DNA of 64,000 nucleotides from Tardiphaga sp. 709 (lineage in GTDB: Bacteria > Pseudomonadota > Alphaproteobacteria > Rhizobiales > Xanthobacteraceae). A program made the position numbers and the translations under genes. Below, one piece after another: positions 45,729 through 54,668 of this stretch. The stretch's first letter is position 1, and each line of letters opens with the position of its first letter. The stretch is from positions 4,524,501-4,588,500 of the forward strand of contig NZ_CP135529.1 of the NCBI RefSeq assembly GCF_032401055.1. Direction: 5' to 3'. Below the pieces are notes generated by a model, which was not told the origin of the DNA, did not search any database, and saw only the letters and a list, made by a program, of their open reading frames with translations.

Positions 45729-48695
45729 ATGTTGGAATGGCGTAACGGCGCGAGCCGGCTTGCGATGGGCGTGGTTGTGGCGGCGCTGGTCGCGCCGATG
45801 GCGGCGGAGGCGGCATCCTTCGACGTCCCGGCCGGGACCACCGACACCACGGCCAAGACAGTGGCCGGCACCGACACCGGCACGGTGGCCGCCGGTGGCA
45901 CGCTGCGCTCCACCAGCGGCACGGTGCCGATCACCTGGAACGGTGCCTCCACCGGCGTGGTCATCACCAATTCCGGCACCATCGAGAACACCGGCAGCGG
46001 CCGGGTCATCGACGCCACCGGCGGGGCGCCCACCTTTGGGCCACGCACCTTCACCTTCCTCAACAATGTGGGCGCCATAGTGCGCTCGGCGCAGAACGAC
46101 GTGTTCCGCTTCAATCTGGCGCTGACGTCGGGCAATATCGTGATCGACAATGCCGGCCTGATCCAGGCCGGCGGCACCGGCTTCACCGGACTTGGCCAAG
46201 CTATCGACGTGCGCGGCATGACCGGCGCTGCGAGCATGACCATCTTCAACCGCGCCACCGGTGTTATCGAGGCGCTCACCGACGACGCGATTCGCACCGG
46301 GCAGACCACCGTCGTCGAGAACTACGGTATCATCCGCAGCTTCGGGACCAACACTTCCAGCGGCTCTGCCGACGGCATCGATGCGGGCGGCAATACCGGG
46401 GCTGTCATCAACAACCGGGCCGGCGGCCTGATCTCTGGCGCGCGGCATGGCATCACCGCCGATACGGACATCACCGTGAACAATTACGGGACGATCACCG
46501 GTCGCAATGGCTCGGGTGTTGGCACTGATGGCACTGGTAAGGTGACCAACTACGGTCGCATCACTGGCACATACGCCGGCGCTGGAAACATCTTCACGAA
46601 TGCCGGCGTTGCATCGATCGATGGGGATGGCGACGGCGTCGATATCGATTTCAAGGCAACCATCACCAATTACGGTATTATTGAAGGTACCGGCGCAGGC
46701 GGCTTCGATAGCGGAGGTCGTGCCAACAACAGTGAAGGCATCTCGATCGGTGGCGGCACGATCGACAATTTTGGGATGATCAGCGGCGCGTCTTACGGCA
46801 TCGTCGTCAACAACGACTCCAATGCGGATAACAGCCGCAGCGGCGTTGCGGACACCACGATCACCAATTATGCAGGCGCTACCATTATCGGCCAGAACGG
46901 CTTTGCCATTCGGCTCGAGAACAAGAGCACGGCGACGCCGGCAATTAACAACGACACCATCGTCAATTACGGCACCATCATCGGAAACGGCGCCATCCCG
47001 GATCCAAACGGCATTGTTCTATTGCAGAACGGCAGTGTTGATCCCGCCAATGGCACGTTGAACGGTGTGACCTATGCAGCGGGCTCGGCCCGCTTCATTC
47101 GCGGTGATGGCTCCGCCATCCAGATGGGCGAAGGCGATGACAGGCTGACCAATTACGGCACCATCATCGGCAACAACGGCAGGGCCGTGAACATGGAAGG
47201 CGGCAACGACACCGTCAACGTCATGAAGGGCTCGCGCATCGTCGGTTTGGTGGATGGCGGCGTTGGTACGGATACGCTGAACTACAACAAGGCGGGCCTC
47301 ACCGACGCCAAGCGCGCTGCGCTGCAGGCCGGTCAGACCGTGAATATCGGCGGTACGCTCTATACCTCGTTCGAGGTGATCACCGGAGCGTCGTCTTCGT
47401 TCGCGTCCTTTGCCAGTGCGGGCTCGCTGGGCGTCGCCTCGCTGCTCGATAATCTGCCGGCCACCGCCACCAGCAGTGCGGTGGTCAATCTGCTCGACAG
47501 CGTTGCCAGCTCAGCCGATGTCGGCGCGGCGCTGGCGCAGCTCACGCCCGCGGCCTATCAGGGCCTCGGCCGCATGACCATGAATGATGCGTTCCAGACG
47601 ACCTCGCTGGTCGGCCAACACCTGACGCAGAACCGCCTCGGTGGCCTCGGCACCGACATGTCCGGTGTGGGCAATGCGCTGGCGATGTTCGACGGCGGCA
47701 TGTTCGACAAGAATTTCAGTGCCGATCGTGCGCTGGCCGCGGTGACGGGATTCCCTGGCAGCGCCAGTTCAGCGCTGGCCGATGCGGGCTGGGGCAGTAG
47801 TGCCGCCGATGCGATGGCCTATGCGCCGGTGACCAAGGCGTTGCCGGGTCTGCGTCCGGTCGCCGTCGCTGCCGAACAGGGCCTTTTCATCACGTCGGGC
47901 GCCAGCTTCGCCCGTGAAGGCGCACGAACTGACGCACCGGGCTTCAAGTCCAACACGGTCAACGTGCTCGCCGGCTACGACCGGCGCATCACCGACAGCC
48001 TCGTCGCCGGCGTGTTTGGCGGCTACGCGCTGACCCGCGGCGATATCGATAATGTCGGCAGCCACACCAAGATCTCGACCGGCACCATCGGCGGCTATGG
48101 CACCTATCAGGCGCCAGGCTGGTTCGCGACCGCCATGGGTCTCTATGGCTTCAGCGACTACGACACCACGCGCGTGGCGGTCGGCACGACGAACACCGCG
48201 GCGTTCAGCGGCGATCACTATGCGATCCGCGGCACGGTGGGCACCGATCTGCGCGTCAGCGGCTGGGTCGTCACCCCGGAGATCGGCCTGCAATATACGC
48301 GCGTGATGACCGATGGCTTTGCCGAGCGCGGTGGCGCTGCGGCACTGGTGGTCGGCTCGGACAGTTCGGAATCGCTGCGCTCCAGCGTCGGCGCGCGCTT
48401 CGCCTATGACTATGCGCTGAATGGCGGCGTGCTGACGCCGGAATTGCGGCTGGCCTGGCTGCATGAATTCAGCGACGGCGTGCGCGGCATCAATGCGAGC
48501 TTCGCCGATACGACACTGCCCGGTTCGTTCATCACCGCGACGGGCAGCGCGCTGCGTGATCGCGGCGTGATCGGCGCCGGTCTGTCCGGTAAGCTTGCGC
48601 CGCTCACGGTGCTGTCGGTGAACTATGATGCGATCGTCGGCAGCAACGATGCCGTCGCGCATCAGGTGATGGGACGCATCCGGCATTCGTTCTGA
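45729..48695 (+). CDS. Autotransporter (type Va) outer-membrane protein
   Basis: 988 residues. Signal sequence within 1-28 (...VVVAALVAPMAAEA). The passenger (about 30-600) is Gly/Asn/Thr-rich and built of repeats of the form ITNYGTI-x-G, NYGIIEG and NAGLIQAGG, as expected of a beta-helix. The C-terminal ~290 residues form the translocator barrel, ending VAHQVMGRIRHSF with the terminal Phe. It is predicted to display or release the passenger at the cell surface. There are no protease or adhesin motifs beyond the repeats. Confidence 0.92.
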   Translation: MLEWRNGASRLAMGVVVAALVAPMAAEAASFDVPAGTTDTTAKTVAGTDTGTVAAGGTLRSTSGTVPITWNGASTGVVITNSGTIENTGSGRVIDATGGAPTFGPRTFTFLNNVGAIVRSAQNDVFRFNLALTSGNIVIDNAGLIQAGGTGFTGLGQAIDVRGMTGAASMTIFNRATGVIEALTDDAIRTGQTTVVENYGIIRSFGTNTSSGSADGIDAGGNTGAVINNRAGGLISGARHGITADTDITVNNYGTITGRNGSGVGTDGTGKVTNYGRITGTYAGAGNIFTNAGVASIDGDGDGVDIDFKATITNYGIIEGTGAGGFDSGGRANNSEGISIGGGTIDNFGMISGASYGIVVNNDSNADNSRSGVADTTITNYAGATIIGQNGFAIRLENKSTATPAINNDTIVNYGTIIGNGAIPDPNGIVLLQNGSVDPANGTLNGVTYAAGSARFIRGDGSAIQMGEGDDRLTNYGTIIGNNGRAVNMEGGNDTVNVMKGSRIVGLVDGGVGTDTLNYNKAGLTDAKRAALQAGQTVNIGGTLYTSFEVITGASSSFASFASAGSLGVASLLDNLPATATSSAVVNLLDSVASSADVGAALAQLTPAAYQGLGRMTMNDAFQTTSLVGQHLTQNRLGGLGTDMSGVGNALAMFDGGMFDKNFSADRALAAVTGFPGSASSALADAGWGSSAADAMAYAPVTKALPGLRPVAVAAEQGLFITSGASFAREGARTDAPGFKSNTVNVLAGYDRRITDSLVAGVFGGYALTRGDIDNVGSHTKISTGTIGGYGTYQAPGWFATAMGLYGFSDYDTTRVAVGTTNTAAFSGDHYAIRGTVGTDLRVSGWVVTPEIGLQYTRVMTDGFAERGGAAALVVGSDSSESLRSSVGARFAYDYALNGGVLTPELRLAWLHEFSDGVRGINASFADTTLPGSFITATGSALRDRGVIGAGLSGKLAPLTVLSVNYDAIVGSNDAVAHQVMGRIRHSF

Positions 48696-48760
48696 GAGCG
48701 GTCTATCCGCAGGAAAAACGAGATTCGCAAATACTGAATGTAGGTGAGGGCGGTGCCATG

Positions 48761-48904
48761 CCCCTCACCCGACATCCGCGCTATGCGCGCATGTCGACCT
48801 CTCCCCGCGCAGAGCGGGGAGAGGTAAGCACGGCGCCACCTTCCTTGACCTCGCCCCGCTCTGTGCGGGGAGAGGTCGACCGGCGAAGCCGGTCGGGTGA
48901 GGGG
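48761..48904. repeat. Intergenic palindromic repeat of the CTCTCCCC type
   Basis: Ends pair (CCCCTCACCCGAC with GTCGGGTGAGGGG); inside are two copies of CTC-(T/G)-CCCCGC with GCGGGGAGAGGT. A related but different element lies at 50539-50685. Confidence 0.75.
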
Positions 48905-48963
48905 CCTTGCAGTGAGCTAGCCGCAATCTCGCGACTAGCGGGTCGTTCCAGCGCAGAAGCCGC

Positions 48964-49344
48964 TTACGGCTTCGCCATATGCCACGCACCGTTCAGGAAG
49001 CCGTCGCCATTGGTGTCGCCGGCGGCGGTGTCCTTCTTGAAAGTGTAGAGCGGCTTGCCTTTATAGGCCCACATCTTCTTGCCGTCGTCGCGCACGACGA
49101 TGGTCATGTCGGCACTCGGCTTGGCATCGTCCACCGCGAACAGCGGCGGCCAATTTTCGGCACACGGGCCGTTGCACATCGACTTTCCGCCGGCGTCCTT
49201 GTCGAATGTGTAGAGCGTCATGCCCTTGGCATCGACGAAGGTCTTGCCCTTGGCGGTGTCGGCGGTCTTCAGCATCTGCGCCGATGCGGCGCTTGAAGCG
49301 AATACGAGAGTCAGAGCCGCGAGGGCGGCGAATGATCTGGTCAT
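48964..49344 (-). CDS. COG4315-type secreted repeat protein
   Basis: 126 residues. Signal peptide MTRSFAALAALTLVFASSAASAQ. Two copies of the family repeat are visible: KGMTLYTFDKDAGGKSMCNGPCAENWPPLFA and KMWAYKGKPLYTFKKDTAAGDTNGDGFLNGAWHMAKP. Members are periplasmic or lipid-anchored proteins of unknown function; the C-x3-C (CNGPC) might bind a metal or heme-like group, but no C-x2-CH motif exists. No lipobox is apparent here. Confidence 0.85.
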   Translation of the reverse strand: MTRSFAALAALTLVFASSAASAQMLKTADTAKGKTFVDAKGMTLYTFDKDAGGKSMCNGPCAENWPPLFAVDDAKPSADMTIVVRDDGKKMWAYKGKPLYTFKKDTAAGDTNGDGFLNGAWHMAKP

Positions 49345-49429
49345 TGCAGCGTTACTCCTGATGATTGGCGACGCAGTCGCGTCAGGAGAACAAACGCTCG
49401 CAGGTTCGAATTATTCCCGACTCCCTCCA

Positions 49430-49542
49430 CGTCATTGCGAGGTCAGGGAAAGCTTTCAGCTTTCCCCTTAGCGCAGCGACGAAGCAATCCAGTAAGCACA
49501 AGCGAGGCAGGACTGGATTGCTTCGCTGCGCTCGCAATGACG
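49430..49542. repeat. Intergenic palindromic repeat, copy 2
   Basis: Second copy of the element at 44728-44812: same CGTCATTGCGAG ends and GACGAAGCAATCCAG arms with a longer middle. It lies 9 bases from the stop of the Rsm22-like gene. Confidence 0.8.
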
Positions 49543-49551
49543 ATCGATGGG

Positions 49552-50520
49552 TCAGGTAACCGCATCGCCCCAGTCGAGCTTGCGGAACTTTGCATACTTC
49601 GCCTTGTCGCGGCGCGGTGCGCTTGCGGCGATAACGCCTTCAGTCGTGCAGAGTTTTGCCGTGATTTCGATCTTTGTCGTTACCGGTTGCGCGAGCACGC
49701 GCGAAGGCCGCTGCGCGACAGGCGCACGCGATAGCGCGACGTAGATAAATTTTTCGTCCTCATAGGGAAGTTCTGCAGACTTGAGTTGTTTATGCACACG
49801 GGAGCGCTGCAGCCGCTGGCTGAAGTGGCACCAGTCCGGTTTTACCAGCGGACATGCATCGTCATGCGGGCAGGGCGCGATCACATGCGCACCTGCATCG
49901 ATGAGCTGCGTACGCGCGTCGAGAATGCGCTGATAGCCCGCCGGCGTGCCCGGCTCGACGATAACAAGCGTATCGTTGGTCTTTGCCCACATCGCCACGA
50001 CGAGTTTTGTCCGCGCGGCATCGTTGAGCTCGTTGATGACGTAGCTCGCGATCACAAGATCGGCGGATGGCGCATCCGCAATCTTCGCGGCTGCGTCGCC
50101 GAGCTCGTAACGCATCGCGGGGATGCGGTGGCTATCCTGCGCAAGGTTGAGCGCTAGCGAACGCAGCGCGGTATTGGCATCGAGCAGTGTGAACGAAGCG
50201 AGCGATGGAAATGCTTCAGCGCAGGCCCATGTTGCGGTGCCCGGCCCGGCGCCGCAATCGAGCAGCGAGGCTGGCGCGAAATCCGGCCGGATTTCCTGCA
50301 GCGCATTGAGGCTGGCGATCACGGCGGCATAGGTCGCCGGCATCCGCGCCAGCGCATAGGCCAGCGCGTCGGTCTCGTTGCGGATCGTCGTCGAGCCGCC
50401 GCCCGAGCGATAGGTCTTCGAAATGGCGTCGGAGCGCGTAGCCGCGTCGCTGCGCGAGAAGCCGTGCAGGCGGGCGTTGAGGGCTGCGGTGAGTTCGGCG
50501 GGGAGATCGGGGGCGGTCAT
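49552..50520 (-). CDS. Rsm22-like ribosomal small-subunit methyltransferase family protein
   Basis: 322 residues from the ATG at 50520; the longer frame to 50670 is formed by the adjacent repeat and was rejected. A Rossmann methyltransferase is visible: SLLDCGAGPGTATWACAEAFP and FTLLDANTALRSLA, then LVIASYVINELNDAARTKLV. CPHDDACPLVKPDWCHFSQRLQRSRVHK carries the cysteines and basic motif typical of the Rsm22 family. The target is presumed to be the small ribosomal subunit, as for mitochondrial Rsm22; the enzymatic activity is not proven. Confidence 0.87.
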   Translation of the reverse strand: MTAPDLPAELTAALNARLHGFSRSDAATRSDAISKTYRSGGGSTTIRNETDALAYALARMPATYAAVIASLNALQEIRPDFAPASLLDCGAGPGTATWACAEAFPSLASFTLLDANTALRSLALNLAQDSHRIPAMRYELGDAAAKIADAPSADLVIASYVINELNDAARTKLVVAMWAKTNDTLVIVEPGTPAGYQRILDARTQLIDAGAHVIAPCPHDDACPLVKPDWCHFSQRLQRSRVHKQLKSAELPYEDEKFIYVALSRAPVAQRPSRVLAQPVTTKIEITAKLCTTEGVIAASAPRRDKAKYAKFRKLDWGDAVT

Positions 50521-50538
50521 GCCGGACGCGCTTGCTTT

Positions 50539-50685
50539 CTTCCCCTCTCCCCTTGCGGGCGAGGGTGCCTTCGCGAAGCGAAGGCGGGAGAGGGGACAGG
50601 CTCTCAGGTCGCTGCAACCCCTCTCCCGTCTCAATCTCGCTTCGCTCGATTGATCCACCCTCTCCCGCAAGGGGAGAGGGGAAGA
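50539..50685. repeat. Palindromic repeat between smc and Rsm22-like gene
   Basis: CTTCCCCTCTCCCCTTGCGGG at the left pairs with CCCGCAAGGGGAGAGGGGAAG at the right, around inner GAGAGGGG/CCCCTCTC arms. It belongs to the same general class as 48761-48904 and sits 8 bases after the smc stop on that strand. Confidence 0.75.
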
Positions 50686-50693
50686 GAAGAAAC

Positions 50694-53600
50694 TTACGCC
50701 ACTTCCTGATCGAGGATCTTCACCGCGTTTTCGAGATCCACCGACACCAGCTGCGACACGCCGCGTTCCGCCATCGTCACGCCGTACAGGCGGTGCATGC
50801 GCGCCATGGTGATCGGGTTATGCGTGATGGTGATGAAGCGCGTTTCGGTCGAGGCGCACATTTCATGCAGCAGGCTGCAGAAGCGCTCCACGTTGTGGTC
50901 GTCGAGCGGCGCGTCGACTTCGTCCAGCACGCAGATCGGCGACGGGTTGGTCAAGAACACCGCGAAGATCAGCGCCAGCGCGGTCAGGGCCTGTTCACCA
51001 CCGGACAGCAGCGACAGGGTCTGCGGCTTCTTGCCGGGCGGCTTGGCGACGATTTCGAGACCTGCTTCCAAGGGATCGTCGCTCTCGATCAGCTTCAGCT
51101 CGGCTTCGCCGCCGCCGAACAGTTCGACGAACATGCGCTTGAAGTGGCCGTTGACGATGTCGAACGAGGTCATCAGCCGTTCGCGGGCTTCCTTGTTCAG
51201 GCTCTGGATGCCGGTGCGCAGCTTCTTGATGGCTTCGACGAGATCGTCGCGCTCGGTGGCCAGACCATTGTGCGTGCCTTCGACTTCGTTGAGCTCTTCC
51301 TCGGCGCGCAGGTTGACGGCGCCGAGACGCTCGCGGTCGCGACGCAGCTTCTCCAGGTCGGCTTCGATATCGGCCAGCGGCGGGAGGGTATCGTCCTGAC
51401 GGACTTCGGCGAGGGCCGCGACGCCTTCCGGCTCGACTTCGAGCATGTCGCGGATTTCGCGCTCGATGTCCTCCAGGCGGCGCTTGCCGCTTTCCATGCG
51501 CTCCTCGGTGCGGGCGCAGGCTTCGCGCGCGGCCGACAAAGCTTCCAGCGAGCCGCGGGCATCGCGGTCGGTCTCGCGCATGGCGTTCTCGGCCGAGGCG
51601 AGTGCGTTGGCGGCGAGCTGGCGCGCCTGTTCGGCGCTCTCGACTTCCGAGATCAGCGCGCGGCGCTTCTGCAGATAGAGCGCCGGGGCGTCTTCGAGTT
51701 CGGCGCGCTCACGAGTCACTTCGGCGACGCGCGCGGCAACCGTCTCGATCTGCGACGCGGCGGAGGTCTTGCGGTTCGCCCAGTCGGTGCGCTCGGCGAT
51801 GATCGCCTGCAGGCGGCGGTCGGCGAGTTCAGCCTCGCGGGCCAGCGCCTGCGCTTCGGCGCGCACTTGCGCAGCGCCGCGGCGATGGCCTTCGATCTCG
51901 GCGCGCACGGTAGCGAGCTGGGCTTCGGCGTCGGAGCTCTCCGGCAGATATTCCAGCGCGGCATGCGCGCTCTCATGCGCAGCTTCCGCTTCCATGCGAT
52001 CGTTGGAGAGGCGCGACTGCGCTTCGGTCAGGGTCGCGCGGCGCGCCGCATGGCGGTTGATCTCGCGTTCGGCATTGGCATGGCGCTCGCGGGCCTGGTC
52101 GACGTCGCGGCGGGCATTGCGCAGCGCGTCGCGCGATGCGCCTTCGGCCGAAGCCGCGGACTTCAGTGCCTGTTCGGCGCTTTCCAGCGCTTCGCGCTTG
52201 GCAATGGCGTCGATCTTGGCGTTTTCCAGATCGGCTTCGATATCGGTCAGGCGGGCGCGCTCGGCGAGACGGCGGGCGGCGCCGGTCGGCGCATGCGCAC
52301 CGGCCACGAAACCGTCCCAGCGCCAGACGTCGCCTTCCAGCGACACCAGCCGCTGGCCGGTCTGTAGCTGCGACACCAGAGCTGCGCCCTGATCCTTGGA
52401 GACGACGCCGATCTGCTTGAGGCGACGCGCGAGTTCAGCCGGCGCATTCACATGCGACGCGAGCGACTCGACACCGGCTGGGAGTGCGGGATCGCCCGCG
52501 TGATCGCCGGCATTGGTCCAGCGCATCGGCGCGGAGGGATCGACCGGCGCGTCGAGATCGTCGCCGAGCACGGCGCCGAGCGCCTTTTCATAGCCCTTGG
52601 TGACGCTGACGCCGTCGATGATCGGCGGCCACAGGTTCTTGGTCTCGCCGTTGAGGATCTTCGAAATCGTGCGGGCTTCGGTCTCGAGCCGCTGCACCTT
52701 CCTGTCGGCGTCGTTCAGCGGCGCGCGCGAGGCTTCCAGCGTCTGCCGTGCCGCGACATGGGCGGCCTCGTTGTCGCTGACGGCCATTTCCGCCTGCAGC
52801 AGGATTTCCTGCGAGGTCTCCATCAGGGCTGCGAGTTCGTCCAGGTCGCCGAAGCCTGACGTCTGCGCCGTCAGCGCCTCGATCTCGGCCTCGACGCTGG
52901 CGATTTCCTGGCCCAGGCGCGCAAGGCGATCGGCCTGGCTGCGCACGTTGGACTGCAACTGGTTGCGCTTGGCGGTCATGTCCGCATGCGCGGTGGTGAG
53001 TTCGGTGAAGGTGCGCTCGGCGGCGGCCAGCACGGCCTCGGCCTCGGAGACGCGATCATCGACGCCGCCACGCAGCTCGACGCGCTGCATGATCTCTTCC
53101 TTGAGCATCGCGTCTTCTTCGTCGAGACGGAGCAGCGCGAATTCAGCGTCTTCCGACTGCTTCATCTCGCGCGCGACGTCGCTCTCGAACTGCGTCAGAC
53201 GACGGTCGAGCTCGGCCGCGCGCTCCTTGGCGCGCTCTTCCTCGCGGTCGAGCATGTCGCGGGCATTGGTCAGGCGCTGCAGGCCGGCGGCAGCAGCGGC
53301 TTCGGCCTCGCGCAAAGCAGGCAGCTCGGACGCGCGGATCGCCTGGATGCGCGCGGCTTCGCCCTGCTCACGGGTGCGTTCGGCGAGATCGCGGACATAC
53401 TGGTCGTGCAGGGTTGCGGCTTCGGCATTGTCCTGATGCGCCTGCAGCCAGCGCAGGTGGAACAGCATGGCCTCGGCCTTGCGCACCTTGCCGGCGACTT
53501 CGCGGTAGCGAATCGCCTGGCGGGCCTGCTTCTTCAACCCTTCCATCTGGCCCGAGAGCTGGCCGATCACGTCCTCGACGCGGGTGAGGTTGGTTTCGGC

Positions 53601-54158
53601 GGCCTTCAGGCGCAGCTCGGCCTCATGGCGGCGCGCATGCAGGCCGGCGACGCCGGCGGCGTCTTCCAGCACGCGGCGGCGCTGCTCGGGCTTCGCCTGG
53701 ATGATTTCGCCGATCTTGCCCTGGTGGACGAGGGCGGGCGAACGCGCGCCGGTGGCGGCGTCGGCAAACAGGATCTGCACGTCGCGGGCGCGCACGTCGC
53801 GGCCGTTGATGCGGTATTGCGACCCGGCTTCGCGCTCGATGCGGCGGGAGATTTCCAGAATTTCGGCGTCATTGACCATGGCCGGCGCGGTGCGATCGGT
53901 ATTGTCGATCGTCATCACCACTTCGGCGTGGTTGCGCGAGGCGCGGTTGCCGGAGCCGGCGAAGATCACCGCGTCCATATCGGCGGCGCGCAGCGACTTG
54001 TGCGAGGTTTCGCCCATCGCCCAGCGCAGCGCTTCCACCAGATTGGACTTGCCGCAGCCGTTCGGGCCGACAACGCCGGTCAGACCGGGCTCGATCATGA
54101 AGTCGGTCGGTTCGACGAACGACTTGAATCCGTGCAGGCGCAGGCGCGTGAGTTTCAT
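50694..54158 (-). CDS. smc: Chromosome segregation ATPase SMC
   Basis: 1,154 residues, full SMC length. Walker A GPNGCGKSNLVEALRWAMGE (about 32-51), long coiled coils rich in E, A and R on each side of a hinge (about 500-650), the ABC signature LLSGGEQALTALALIFAVF and Walker B CVLDEVDAPLDDHN near the C-terminus. Dimers entrap DNA and organise the chromosome with ScpA and ScpB. It is encoded on the strand opposite to the low-GC gene that follows upstream; in relatives the dsbA-like gene is usually closer. Confidence 0.97.
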   Translation of the reverse strand: MKLTRLRLHGFKSFVEPTDFMIEPGLTGVVGPNGCGKSNLVEALRWAMGETSHKSLRAADMDAVIFAGSGNRASRNHAEVVMTIDNTDRTAPAMVNDAEILEISRRIEREAGSQYRINGRDVRARDVQILFADAATGARSPALVHQGKIGEIIQAKPEQRRRVLEDAAGVAGLHARRHEAELRLKAAETNLTRVEDVIGQLSGQMEGLKKQARQAIRYREVAGKVRKAEAMLFHLRWLQAHQDNAEAATLHDQYVRDLAERTREQGEAARIQAIRASELPALREAEAAAAAGLQRLTNARDMLDREEERAKERAAELDRRLTQFESDVAREMKQSEDAEFALLRLDEEDAMLKEEIMQRVELRGGVDDRVSEAEAVLAAAERTFTELTTAHADMTAKRNQLQSNVRSQADRLARLGQEIASVEAEIEALTAQTSGFGDLDELAALMETSQEILLQAEMAVSDNEAAHVAARQTLEASRAPLNDADRKVQRLETEARTISKILNGETKNLWPPIIDGVSVTKGYEKALGAVLGDDLDAPVDPSAPMRWTNAGDHAGDPALPAGVESLASHVNAPAELARRLKQIGVVSKDQGAALVSQLQTGQRLVSLEGDVWRWDGFVAGAHAPTGAARRLAERARLTDIEADLENAKIDAIAKREALESAEQALKSAASAEGASRDALRNARRDVDQARERHANAEREINRHAARRATLTEAQSRLSNDRMEAEAAHESAHAALEYLPESSDAEAQLATVRAEIEGHRRGAAQVRAEAQALAREAELADRRLQAIIAERTDWANRKTSAASQIETVAARVAEVTRERAELEDAPALYLQKRRALISEVESAEQARQLAANALASAENAMRETDRDARGSLEALSAAREACARTEERMESGKRRLEDIEREIRDMLEVEPEGVAALAEVRQDDTLPPLADIEADLEKLRRDRERLGAVNLRAEEELNEVEGTHNGLATERDDLVEAIKKLRTGIQSLNKEARERLMTSFDIVNGHFKRMFVELFGGGEAELKLIESDDPLEAGLEIVAKPPGKKPQTLSLLSGGEQALTALALIFAVFLTNPSPICVLDEVDAPLDDHNVERFCSLLHEMCASTETRFITITHNPITMARMHRLYGVTMAERGVSQLVSVDLENAVKILDQEVA

Positions 54159-54668
54159 GGATACGGTACTCTGGTTAGCCGACAGGCCACTTTATTCAAA
54201 AAGCCCCGAGAATCGCGAATCCCCCAGCACGAACAATAGCATAAATGCATCTGCCGCGCGGACGGAGACTCGCTGGTCGCGGCTCTCATTGGCCCGGACA
54301 ATGGCGAGACGAGGGCAGCCGCGCAACCGCGGAACCCCGCTTTTCCCAAGGGTTTTGCGGGGGATAGGTGGGGGAGGGTGTGAAAAAGGGCTTGTTTTAA
54401 GGGAGTGCGCCAATAAGAGCGTTTAATGGATGGGTCAAACCGCTCCAAACCCACCTCATCGCAGGCGTAAGACTGCGGGTGAGCAATGTTGGTGGAGGAC
54501 TGGGGGGGCATCACGAAGAATAGCGGAAAGGGAGGCCGCAAGCCTATTTAGCTTGGCTCTTGTTGCTTACCGGTTACGTCTCTAAACACAACTTTACATA
54601 GAATCGTTCGAGGCGCTCAGTCCTCATATTGAAAGGCCGCGTCTACGTTTTAGTGGACAGTAAGTACG
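54159..54668. other. 510-base spacer at the edge of the variable region
   Basis: Separates smc from the low-GC membrane gene. Composition changes from GC-rich near smc to AT-richer after about 54540, marking the boundary of the foreign-looking segment. No ORF, repeat or RNA is recognised. Confidence 0.4.

Noticed and set aside
50532-52367. 611-residue open frame on the + strand
   Set aside because: It runs antisense through the 3' half of smc, is rich in R, A, G, F and L as expected of a mirrored frame in high-GC DNA, and has no family match or start signal.
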